Shown: piece after piece, positions 1 to 7,428 of the stretch
Position numbering within the stretch: the first letter of the stretch is position 1
Layout of the letters: every line of letters begins with the position of its first letter
NCBI GenBank assembly: GCA_040414485.1
Contig: JBEDUK010000106.1
Coordinates: 1 to 24,370, forward strand
Source of the DNA: JBEDUK01 sp040414485
GTDB lineage: Bacteria > Actinomycetota > UBA4738
Reading direction: 5' to 3'
DNA: 24,370 nucleotides
Position numbers and translations under genes: made by a program
The notes under the pieces: model-generated
Seen by the model: the letters and a program-made list of their open reading frames with translations, nothing else
Databases searched by the model: none
Told to the model about the DNA's origin: nothing

Positions 1-1209
1 GGGCGCGGGACGGTGGCGGTCCCGGGGCTGGTCAACACCCACCACCACCTCTACCAATCGATGACGCGGGTTCGCGCGCTCGGCCGGGGGTTGTTCGACT
101 GGCTCACCGAGCTCTACCCGGTGTGGGCCGGGCTGGACGAGGAATGGGTGCACGCCGCCGTGTCGGTCGGGCTCGCCGAGCTGGCGCTGTCGGGATGTTC
201 GACCTCCACCGACCATCACTACATCTTCCCGACGGGCGCCGGCAACCTTCTGGACACCGAGATCGAGGCCGCGCGGCGCGTCGGCCTGCGGTTCCACCCC
301 TGCCGGGGCTCGATGGACCTGGGGCGCTCGGCCGGCGGACTCCCACCGGACGATGTGGTCGAAGCCGCGGAGGACGTCCTGGCCGCGACGGACGCCGCTA
401 TCGAACGGCATCACGACGGGTCACCGGGCGCGATGGTCCGCATCGCGGTCGCGCCGTGCTCGCCGTTCTCCGTCTCCCCCGATCTGATGCGCGAGTCGGC
501 GGCGCTCGCCCGGTCGCGGGGCGTGCGCCTGCACACCCACATCGCCGAGACCGCCGACGAGGAGCGCTACTGCCGGGAGCGATTCGGGATGCGCCCGGTC
601 GATCTGCTGGACGACCTCGGGTATCTCGGGTCCGACGTGTGGCTTGCCCATTGCGTGCACCTCTCGGACGGCGACATCGCGCAGCTCGCCGAGACGGGCA
701 CCTCGGTGGCGCACTGCCCCACATCGAACCTTCGGCTCGGCTCAGGCATCGCGCGCGCCCGGGACATGCTGGACTCGGAGGTCGCCGTCGGGCTCGGCGT
801 CGACGGCTCGGCGTCGAACGACTCGGGCGATCTGCTGGCGGAGGCGCGCCAGGCGATGCTGGTCTCCCGCGCCCTCGGCCGGCCGGACGCGCTGTCCGAC
901 CGCGTCGCGCTGCGCCTGGCGACCCGCGGCGGGGCGGCGTGCCTGGGCCGCGACGACATCGGTTCGATCGAACCCGGGAAGCGCGCCGACGTCGCGCTGT
1001 TCGCGATCGACGGCTTGTCGTTCGCCGGCGCGGACGAAGACCCGGTCGCCGCCTTGTTGCACTGCCGTCCCGAGCGCGTGCGCCACCTGTTCGTCGAAGG
1101 CCGGCCGGTGGTGTCCGATGGGCGGCTCGCCACCGTTGACGAGGATTCGGTCGCCGTCGAGGGTCACCGGGTGGCTCGGCGCGTGGCCGGTGATAGGGCG
1201 CCGGCATGA
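1..1209 (+). CDS. 8-oxoguanine deaminase-like amidohydrolase (5' partial)
   Basis: The reading frame is open from the first base, so the gene begins upstream of the window. The first possible start (GTG at 13) lies just before the metal-binding strand, which in the family sits about 60 residues in. About 402 residues are visible; full-length relatives have about 450. Seen: the PGLVNTHHH metal motif near visible residues 9-16, APCSPFSV (about 156-163), HTHIAE (about 179), LAHCVH (about 216) and GVDGSASND (about 266), which are the His and Asp ligands of the mononuclear metal deaminases (ATZ/TRZ and SsnA group). Known: close relatives deaminate 8-oxoguanine, guanine or hydroxyatrazine. Its stop overlaps the next start (ATGA at 1206-1209), tying it to a xanthine dehydrogenase subunit, which favours a purine substrate. 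Exact substrate is inferred. Confidence 0.85.
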   Translation, partial: GRGTVAVPGLVNTHHHLYQSMTRVRALGRGLFDWLTELYPVWAGLDEEWVHAAVSVGLAELALSGCSTSTDHHYIFPTGAGNLLDTEIEAARRVGLRFHPCRGSMDLGRSAGGLPPDDVVEAAEDVLAATDAAIERHHDGSPGAMVRIAVAPCSPFSVSPDLMRESAALARSRGVRLHTHIAETADEERYCRERFGMRPVDLLDDLGYLGSDVWLAHCVHLSDGDIAQLAETGTSVAHCPTSNLRLGSGIARARDMLDSEVAVGLGVDGSASNDSGDLLAEARQAMLVSRALGRPDALSDRVALRLATRGGAACLGRDDIGSIEPGKRADVALFAIDGLSFAGADEDPVAALLHCRPERVRHLFVEGRPVVSDGRLATVDEDSVAVEGHRVARRVAGDRAPA

Positions 1210-3626
1210 GCACCATCGAGCGGGCAGCTCCTCCTGCCGTACGTGCGGGCGTCGGTGTGTCCGTCCCCCGGGTCGACGGCGTGCCGAAGGTCCGCGGCGC
1301 GTTCGAATACGCGAGCGACCTGCACGCCGAAGGGATGCTGTTCGGCCACACGGTTCGAAGCCCGAAGCCGCACGCGCGGATCGTGTCCGTGGACGCCTCG
1401 GAAGCACTTGCCGCACCCGGCGTCCGGGCGGTCCTCACGATCGACGACGTCGGGGGAAAGCGGACGTTCGGACTCGAGTTCTCCGATCAGCCGGTGCTGG
1501 CCGACGGCGTCGTGCGCCATGTTGGCGAACCCGTCGCCATCGTGGCTGCCGCCACCGAGGAGCAGGCGCGACGGGCAGCCGGCCTGGTTCGCGTCACCTA
1601 TGAGGACCTGCCCGCCGTCACCGATATGGAGCGCGCGCTCGACGCGGATTCGCCGCCGATCCACCCGTTCGGCAACGTGCTGCGCCACGTGCACATCGCG
1701 CACGGCGACCCGAACGCCGAAGGGGAGATCGCCGTCGAGGGCTACTACGAGACGGCCATGCAGGACAACGCGCCGCTCGGTCCGGAGGGGGCGCTGGCCA
1801 TCCCCGCGCCCGACGGCGGCGTGGAACTGTTCGTCAACACGCAGTGGCTCCACGTGGACCGCCAGCAGATCGCGCCGTGCCTGGGCCTGCCCGAGTCGAA
1901 GGTCCGGATCACGCTCGCGGGCATGGGCGGCGCGTTCGGCTCGCGCGAAGACATCCACCTCCAGCTGCACACCTGCATGCTCGCGCTGCGGACTGCAAGG
2001 CCGGTGCGGATGACGTATGGGCGCGAGGAGTCGTTCTTCGCCCACAAGAAGCGGCACCCGTCGCGCATCTGGATGCGCCACACGGCCACGCGCGAGGGCC
2101 GCCTGGTGAGCGTCGAGGCGCGCATGCTGATCGACGGCGGGGCCTACGCGTCCTCGTCGCCGGCGGTCATCGCGAACGGAACGACGTTCCTGACCGGCCC
2201 GTACGAGGTGCCGAACGCACGGCTCGAGGGGACCGCCGTCTACACGAACAACCCGCCGTGCGGCGCGATGCGGGGGTTCGGCGCCCCGCAGGCGTGCTTC
2301 GCCCACGAGGCGCAGATGGACAAGCTCGCGGCGGCGCTCGGCATCGACGGGATCGACCTGCGGCTTCGCAACGTGGCGGGGACCGGCACCGTGCTGCCGA
2401 CCGGCCAGGAGATCCGGGGCTCGGCGCCCGGCCGCGAGGTGATCGAACGATGCGTGGCGATTCCGCTGCCTCCCGATGACGGGGTGCCGGACCCGATGGA
2501 TCTCCCCGGCGGGGCCGGGAACGTCGGACGCGGCGAGGCCATCCGGCGCGGCGTGGGGTTCGCGTTCGCGTACAAGAACCTCGCCTACAGCGAGGGGTTC
2601 GACGACGCGTCCGAGGCGCGGGTGACGGTGGCGCTCGCGGACGGTGGCCGGCCGCGGGCGACGGTGCACACCGCGGCCGTGGAGTGCGGCCAGGGTTTGG
2701 AGACCGTTCTGGTTCAGATCGTTCGGACCGAGCTCGCCGTCGAGGACGTGCTGATCGAACCGGCCGACACCGCCCTGGCGTCGGCGGGGTCCACCTCCGC
2801 GTCGAGGCAGACCATGATCACGGGCGGGGCCGTGCATCTTGCGAGCGCGTCGGCCCGGGAGATGCTGTTCGCGCGGGCTCGAGCCGCGTCGCAGGCGCCG
2901 GCCGCGGACGGCGCGACGCTCACGCTCGACGCCGGCTGGGTCATGGCCGACGGCGTCCCCTTCGCCGAGGTCGCCGACCTGCTCGCCGAGCCCGTCGTTG
3001 CGACCGAGACGTACCACCACCGGAAGACGACCGGCTTCGACGAGGACGGGCAGGGCGACATCCACGTCGCCTTCGCCTTCGCGGCCGAACGCGCGGTGGT
3101 CGACGTGGACGTCGAACTGGGGCTGGTGAAGGTGGTCCAGATCGCCGCCGCCCAGGACGTGGGCCGAGCGCTGAACCCGGCGGTCGTGCACGGGCAGATC
3201 GAGGGCGCCACGGCCATGGGCCTGGGACTGGCCCTGACCGAGGAGGTGCTGCTCCGGGACGGACGTATCATCAACCCGTCGTTCACGGACTACCTGATCG
3301 CCACCGCGCTCGACGCGCCGCCGATCGTGTCCGAGCTGATCGAGGAGCCGGAGCCAGGCGTGCCCTATGGCGCGAAAGGCGTCGGAGAGCCGGCGACGAT
3401 CGTGGCCACCGCCGCAGTGGTCGCGGCCCTGCGCGACGCGACCGGGATCGACCTGAACCGTGCGCCGGTCCGGCCCGACGACCTGGTCGGGATCCGCGAG
3501 CCGGCCACGTCGTCCGGCCCGGCGCCGCTGCCGCCGCCGCCGTGGCAGATCCCCGTCCCGGAAAGGCACGGGTTCGGCATGGGACAGCAGGAACTGATGA
3601 AGGACCGAGACCCCGAGGAGGCGTGA
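1206..3626 (+). CDS. xanthine dehydrogenase-family molybdopterin-binding subunit
   Basis: 806 residues, starting at the ATG in the ATGA overlap with the deaminase gene. The N-terminal a/b hammerhead domain (about 10-125) is followed by the two Mo-cofactor domains. Seen: QDNAPLGPEGALA near 180, GMGGAFGSRED near 240 (molybdopterin contact), AMRGFGAPQ near 355 (substrate Arg region) and GAKGVGEP near 722-729, where Glu728 matches the catalytic Glu of xanthine oxidoreductases. There is no 2Fe-2S or FAD domain here, so separate small and medium subunits must be encoded elsewhere, probably upstream. Family role: hydroxylation of purines or other N-heterocycles in the cytoplasm, passing electrons to FAD. 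Its neighbours (deaminase, YgeW, hydantoinase) match the purine-catabolism cluster known in E. coli around xdhD, ssnA, ygeW and hyuA. Specificity within the family is not decided by the sequence. Confidence 0.9.
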   Translation: MSTIERAAPPAVRAGVGVSVPRVDGVPKVRGAFEYASDLHAEGMLFGHTVRSPKPHARIVSVDASEALAAPGVRAVLTIDDVGGKRTFGLEFSDQPVLADGVVRHVGEPVAIVAAATEEQARRAAGLVRVTYEDLPAVTDMERALDADSPPIHPFGNVLRHVHIAHGDPNAEGEIAVEGYYETAMQDNAPLGPEGALAIPAPDGGVELFVNTQWLHVDRQQIAPCLGLPESKVRITLAGMGGAFGSREDIHLQLHTCMLALRTARPVRMTYGREESFFAHKKRHPSRIWMRHTATREGRLVSVEARMLIDGGAYASSSPAVIANGTTFLTGPYEVPNARLEGTAVYTNNPPCGAMRGFGAPQACFAHEAQMDKLAAALGIDGIDLRLRNVAGTGTVLPTGQEIRGSAPGREVIERCVAIPLPPDDGVPDPMDLPGGAGNVGRGEAIRRGVGFAFAYKNLAYSEGFDDASEARVTVALADGGRPRATVHTAAVECGQGLETVLVQIVRTELAVEDVLIEPADTALASAGSTSASRQTMITGGAVHLASASAREMLFARARAASQAPAADGATLTLDAGWVMADGVPFAEVADLLAEPVVATETYHHRKTTGFDEDGQGDIHVAFAFAAERAVVDVDVELGLVKVVQIAAAQDVGRALNPAVVHGQIEGATAMGLGLALTEEVLLRDGRIINPSFTDYLIATALDAPPIVSELIEEPEPGVPYGAKGVGEPATIVATAAVVAALRDATGIDLNRAPVRPDDLVGIREPATSSGPAPLPPPPWQIPVPERHGFGMGQQELMKDRDPEEA

Positions 3627-4618
3627 TGGACCGCAAGGTGCTGGCAGGACGCGACTACATCGAGACGATCGACTGGACCACCGAGGAACTGGACGAGGTG
3701 ATCGCGGTCTCGCGCGAGCTGAAGGAGCAGCGCAAGCGGGGCGAACCCCACCGCCTGCTGCCGGACAAGACCGTCTATCTGCTGTTCCTGGACAAGTCGA
3801 CGCGAACCCGGAACGCCTTCGAGACCGGCATCGCCCAGCTGGGCGGCCACGGCATCTTCCTGGACGCCGACAAGACCCAGATCGCGCACGGCGAGAGCCC
3901 GAAGGACATGGGGATCATCCTGTCGCGGTACGGCGAAGGGCTGGCGATCCGGCACGACCTGGTGCCGTACGAGGGCAACGCCTGGATGCGCGAGGTCGCG
4001 CGCTGGGCCGACATCCCGGTGATCAATCTGCAGTGCGACGTGGATCACCCCACCCAGACCATCGCCGATCTGATGACGCTCCGCGAACACCGCGGCGAGG
4101 ACCTGCGCGGGCTTCGCGTCGCGGTCTCGTGGGCGTTCGCGCCGTCCTACGCGCGGCCGCTGTCCGTGCCGCAGGGGCTGATCACGTTGCTGCCGCGGTA
4201 CGGCATCGACGTGACGCTCGCGCACCCGCCGGGCTGGGAGCTGATGCCCGAGTCCATGGAAAAGGCGCAGAGGGCGTGCCGGGAAGGCGGCGGTTCGCTC
4301 ACGGTCACGGATTCGATGGAGGACGCATTCCGCGACGCCGACGTCGTGTATCCGAAGTCGTGGGGCCGCCTCGGCGCGTTCAGCGACGAGGAGGCTGCCA
4401 AGGCCGTCGAGCACATCGGATGGATCGCCGACGCCGAGAAGATGGAGCTGACCAAGCCCGATTCGCTCTACATGCACTGCCTTCCCGCCGACCGGGGCAA
4501 GGAGGTCACCGACGAGGTGATCGACGGCCCGCACTCGGTCGTCTACGACGAGGCGGAGAACCGGATGCACACGGGGAAGGCGCTCATGGCGCTGACCATG
4601 GGCGGCTTCGCCGACTAA
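3626..4618 (+). CDS. ygeW: YgeW-type knotted carbamoyltransferase
   Basis: 330 residues. The start ATG (3626) shares one base with the preceding TGA stop (TGATG). Seen: the carbamoyl-phosphate loop DKSTRTR at 56-62, HPTQ at 141-144, the SWAFAPSYARPLSVPQ stretch (about 169-184) and HCLP at 284-287. All are hallmarks of aspartate/ornithine transcarbamylase folds. The PLSVPQG stretch and lack of an ornithine SMG-type loop resemble YgeW and N-acetylornithine carbamoyltransferase, which have a knotted C-terminal domain. Known: YgeW sits in purine-degradation clusters, where it is thought to act phosphorolytically on a ureido intermediate to release carbamoyl phosphate. Its true substrate here is inferred. 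It is shorter than E. coli YgeW (about 396 residues). No arginine-biosynthesis genes are adjacent, so a catabolic role is preferred over argF. Confidence 0.85.
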   Translation: MDRKVLAGRDYIETIDWTTEELDEVIAVSRELKEQRKRGEPHRLLPDKTVYLLFLDKSTRTRNAFETGIAQLGGHGIFLDADKTQIAHGESPKDMGIILSRYGEGLAIRHDLVPYEGNAWMREVARWADIPVINLQCDVDHPTQTIADLMTLREHRGEDLRGLRVAVSWAFAPSYARPLSVPQGLITLLPRYGIDVTLAHPPGWELMPESMEKAQRACREGGGSLTVTDSMEDAFRDADVVYPKSWGRLGAFSDEEAAKAVEHIGWIADAEKMELTKPDSLYMHCLPADRGKEVTDEVIDGPHSVVYDEAENRMHTGKALMALTMGGFAD

Positions 4619-4621
4619 CCG

Positions 4622-5986
4622 TTGGCCTCACCGATCCTGATCCGCGGCGGCACCCTGATCGACGGCGCCGGGATCCGCCGCGGCGACGTGCTGATCGACG
4701 GCGATCGGATCGCGGCCGTCGGAGATGTTCCGGGTCCACCCGGCGGCAGCGAGTTCGACGCCTCGGGCGCCTACGTGATCCCCGGCGCGATCGACGTGCA
4801 CACGCACTTCGACCTGCCGGTCGGAATGGTCAGGTCCGCTGACGATTTCTCCAGTGGAACGGTCGCCGCCGCGTGCGGCGGCACGACATGTGTGATCGAC
4901 TTCGCCGGCGCCGGCCGCGAATCGCCTCAGGAGGCGCTGGCCGAATGGCACGAGAAGGCTCGCGGCCGAGCGGTCACCGACTACGGCTTCCACCTGACGG
5001 TCACGTCGGTACCAGAACCCGAGGCAGAAGCGCAGGCGATGTTCGAGTGGTTCGTCTCCCAGGGCGTGACCAGCGTGAAGCTCTATATGGCCTATCCAGA
5101 GCGGCTGATGGTGGACGATGCGACGCTCTCGCGCGCCCTCATCGCGGGACGAGATGCGGGCGTTCGCGTGTGCGTGCACGCGGAGGACGGCGCGGAGATC
5201 GAACGTCTCATCTCGGAGGCACTGGCCCGCGGACCCGGCGGCCCGTGGATCATTCCGCAGGTTCGGCCGCCGCGGGTCGAAGCGGACGCTGTTCGAAAGG
5301 CCGCGAGCCTCGCCGCGGACGCCGGGACCTCCGTCTATGTCGTGCACCTGTCGTCAGCAGGATCGCTGGGCGAGGACCGGGTGACATACGAGACGTGCCC
5401 GCAGTACCTGTACCTGGACGATTCCGTGCTGAGCACGCACGAGGACGCGTCCCTCGACTTCGTCTGCCAGCCTCCGGTCCGCGACCGGGGACTGTGGGAG
5501 GCGCTCGCGAGCGGGGCGGTCAGGATCGTCTCGACCGACCACTGCCCGTTCACGCGGGCGGACCGGCGTCGGGGGGTCAACGGCGCCGGCTGGTCGAACT
5601 TCACCGAGATCCCCGGAGGGCTGCCGGGCGTGGAGACACGACTGTCACTCATCCATCAAGGCGTGGTCGACGGCAGGCTTTCGCTCGAACGGTGGATCGA
5701 TGCATGCGTCGTCCAGCCCGCCCGCCTGTTCGGCCTTCACGACCGAAAGGGTGCGCTGGCCCCCGGGTTCGATTCGGACGTGGTCGTCTTCGATCCGGCG
5801 GCCACGAAGACGTTGGACGCCGGGTCGTTGCATTCGCGGAGCGACCACAGCCCGTACGCAGGAATGACCGTCACGGGCTGGCCGGCGCTGACCTACTCCC
5901 GGGGCCGGCTCGTCGCGAGGGACGGCGAACCCTTCGACGCCGAACCCGGCTGGGGCCGATACGTCCCTCGCTCGCGCGTCGCCTGA
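4622..5986 (+). CDS. D-hydantoinase / dihydropyrimidinase
   Basis: 454 residues from a TTG start 3 bases after the ygeW stop; no ATG or GTG fits better. Seen: the metal-binding HTHFD (His60, His62), the SVKLYMAY strand with the likely carboxylated Lys153, HAED at 186, VVHLSS with His242, ETCPQYL near 256 and STDHCPF with Asp306. This is the full binuclear-metal set of the cyclic amidohydrolase superfamily. Role: hydrolytic opening of hydantoin or dihydropyrimidine rings, producing N-carbamoyl products. In this operon it would open a purine-derived ring, and the ureido product could feed the YgeW enzyme. This pathway order is an inference. Odd: the segment between His242 and ETCPQYL is about 8 residues shorter than I expect for hydantoinases. 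The gene ends 20 bases before the convergent DUF1385 stop. Confidence 0.88.
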   Translation: MASPILIRGGTLIDGAGIRRGDVLIDGDRIAAVGDVPGPPGGSEFDASGAYVIPGAIDVHTHFDLPVGMVRSADDFSSGTVAAACGGTTCVIDFAGAGRESPQEALAEWHEKARGRAVTDYGFHLTVTSVPEPEAEAQAMFEWFVSQGVTSVKLYMAYPERLMVDDATLSRALIAGRDAGVRVCVHAEDGAEIERLISEALARGPGGPWIIPQVRPPRVEADAVRKAASLAADAGTSVYVVHLSSAGSLGEDRVTYETCPQYLYLDDSVLSTHEDASLDFVCQPPVRDRGLWEALASGAVRIVSTDHCPFTRADRRRGVNGAGWSNFTEIPGGLPGVETRLSLIHQGVVDGRLSLERWIDACVVQPARLFGLHDRKGALAPGFDSDVVVFDPAATKTLDAGSLHSRSDHSPYAGMTVTGWPALTYSRGRLVARDGEPFDAEPGWGRYVPRSRVA

Positions 5987-6005
5987 AAGTGCGAGGCGGC
6001 CGTGC

Positions 6006-6914
6006 CTACGCCGCCGGCTCTGCCTCGCGCCGAAGCACCTCGTTGAACGAGGCGATCGCGACTTCGATCTGATCCTCGGTCGGCGGCTTCGTCGTGATCT
6101 TCTGCAGCCACAGTCCCGGCGCCATCAGCGCGCGCATCACGGCCGACTTCTCGAACCGCGCGCCGAGCCGCAGGAACTCGTAGGAGATGCCGGCGATCAC
6201 CGGGATCGCCACGATCCGCAGCAGGATCCCCGCAAGCAGGCTCCGGGCCGGGAACGCCGCAAAGAGGATCACCGTCAGGATCATCACGATCAGCAGGAAG
6301 TTCGTTCCGCAGCGCACGTGCAGGGTGGAGAACCGATCCACCGACTCCGGGTTGAGCGGCGCGTCGTGCTCGTACGCGGCGATCGTCTTGTGCTCGGCGC
6401 CGTGGTACTGGAACACCCGCCGCACGTCCTTCAGCCGACCGATCAGCCACAGGTAGCCGACGAACAGCGCCACTCTCCCGATGCCCTCGAGGACGTTCAG
6501 CATCACGCTCGAATGCACGTTGTGCCGAAGCGCCCGGAACCCGACGAACGGGCCGACCACGAAGATCGCGACGAACACAGCGAAGGCCAGCGTCATGGTC
6601 ATGGCCATCTGGCCGGTTGTCAGCCGCTGGTCCTCTTCGACCGACTGGTTGGTCGCGATCACGAGCGCTCGCGCCCCGATGCCCAAGGCCTGACCCAGCG
6701 CGATCACGCCGCGGAAGCCCGGCCGGGCCAGGATGCGATGACGCTTCGCGATCGAATCGATCTCGTGGGACTCCACGTGGATCGTCTGATCCGGACGGCG
6801 GACGGCCACGGCCCAGAGGTCCCGGCCGCGCATCATCACGCCGCCGGGGACCGCCTGTCCGCCGTAGTAATGCTCCTTTACGACCGGCGGCGAGCCGGTC
6901 GCGGATTCGGACAC
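6006..6914 (-). CDS. DUF1385 (YqhQ-like) membrane protein
   Basis: 302 residues when started at the GTG at 6914, which gives a short N-terminus (VSESATGSPP) before the conserved VKEHYYGGQAVPGGVMMRGR opening. The open frame continues upstream across rpmE but that part has no coding character. Seen: four strongly hydrophobic stretches (about residues 100-125, 135-160, 210-230 and 235-258) and the family signature YHGAEHKTIAAYE near 174-186, followed by a second conserved RCGTNFLL block. Family: PF07136/DUF1385, widespread in Gram-positive bacteria. B. subtilis YqhQ belongs to it, and the biochemical role is not established. Its position just downstream of rpmE (20 bases) is the usual order in actinobacterial genomes, where prfA normally follows. 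Here the operon ends instead against a hydantoinase gene. Confidence 0.88.
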   Translation of the reverse strand: MSESATGSPPVVKEHYYGGQAVPGGVMMRGRDLWAVAVRRPDQTIHVESHEIDSIAKRHRILARPGFRGVIALGQALGIGARALVIATNQSVEEDQRLTTGQMAMTMTLAFAVFVAIFVVGPFVGFRALRHNVHSSVMLNVLEGIGRVALFVGYLWLIGRLKDVRRVFQYHGAEHKTIAAYEHDAPLNPESVDRFSTLHVRCGTNFLLIVMILTVILFAAFPARSLLAGILLRIVAIPVIAGISYEFLRLGARFEKSAVMRALMAPGLWLQKITTKPPTEDQIEVAIASFNEVLRREAEPAA

Positions 6915-6934
6915 CGAGCCCGGACCGCCGTATC

Positions 6935-7150
6935 CTAGGCCTGCGCCTGGGTGGTCTTCGCGTAGCGGCGCTGGAACCGCTCGACCCGGCCGCCCGTGTC
7001 CACCAGCTTCTGCTTGCCGGTGTAGAAGGGGTGGCACGCCGAGCACAGCTCCAGATGGATCTCGGACTTCGTCGAGCGCGTGGTGAAGGTGTTCCCGCAG
7101 GAGCACGTCACGGTCGCGTCGACGTATTCGGGGTGGATCCCCTGCTTCAT
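6935..7150 (-). CDS. rpmE: 50S ribosomal protein L31 (zinc form)
   Basis: 71 residues, beginning MKQGIHPEY, with an AAGGAG ribosome binding site about 10 bases upstream. Seen: Cys16, Cys18, Cys36 and Cys39 in CSC and CSACH contexts, the zinc-binding (C+) type of L31. HPFYTGKQK and the RVERFQRRY C-terminus are typical. It is part of the large ribosomal subunit near the central protuberance. Zn-type L31 is commonly replaced by a Cys-free paralogue under Zur control in other bacteria; no paralogue is visible in this window. It follows rho and a small unknown gene and precedes the DUF1385 gene, all on the same strand. Confidence 0.97.
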   Translation of the reverse strand: MKQGIHPEYVDATVTCSCGNTFTTRSTKSEIHLELCSACHPFYTGKQKLVDTGGRVERFQRRYAKTTQAQA

Positions 7151-7178
7151 GTCGGTTCGTCTCCTTGGTGTGGTCGCG

Positions 7179-7403
7179 TCAACTGTAGGAAAGACCGTAG
7201 TCGTCCATGAGCCCTTCGACGAACCGGTGGAACGCCAGATGGTCACTCCGGAATTCCCGGCGCTCGCCGTCCTTCTCGGCCACGACCACGTCGAACGCGG
7301 TCCCGGTGGAGTCCCGCTCGTCGCGGATCTCCACCGGCGTCCAGCCATCCGTGATCGCCTGCTGCAAGTCGGCCATCACGGGGTCGTCTCCCCAGCCCGC
7401 CAT
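7179..7403 (-). CDS. small acidic hypothetical protein between rho and rpmE
   Basis: 74 residues from the ATG at 7403, 25 bases after the rho stop and 28 bases before rpmE. A purine-rich stretch (GGGGGTGA) about 10 bases upstream could serve as the ribosome binding site. The protein has no signal peptide or membrane segment. It contains a WTPVEIRDERDSTG strand pair, an FDVVVAEKDGERREFRSDH stretch and an AFHRFVEGLMDDYGL helix. This looks like a small beta-beta-alpha cytoplasmic domain. Codon choice fits a real gene (GC-rich third positions) and its packing inside the rho-rpmE operon supports expression. I do not recognise the family and assign no function. Confidence 0.65.
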   Translation of the reverse strand: MAGWGDDPVMADLQQAITDGWTPVEIRDERDSTGTAFDVVVAEKDGERREFRSDHLAFHRFVEGLMDDYGLSYS

Positions 7404-7428
7404 TTAGATGGTCACCCCCTGTGTCCCG

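Noticed and set aside
1164..3569. 801-codon open frame on the minus strand
   Set aside because: It mirrors the xanthine dehydrogenase subunit gene, is Arg/His/Gly-rich without domains, and results from the GC-rich codon bias of the real gene.
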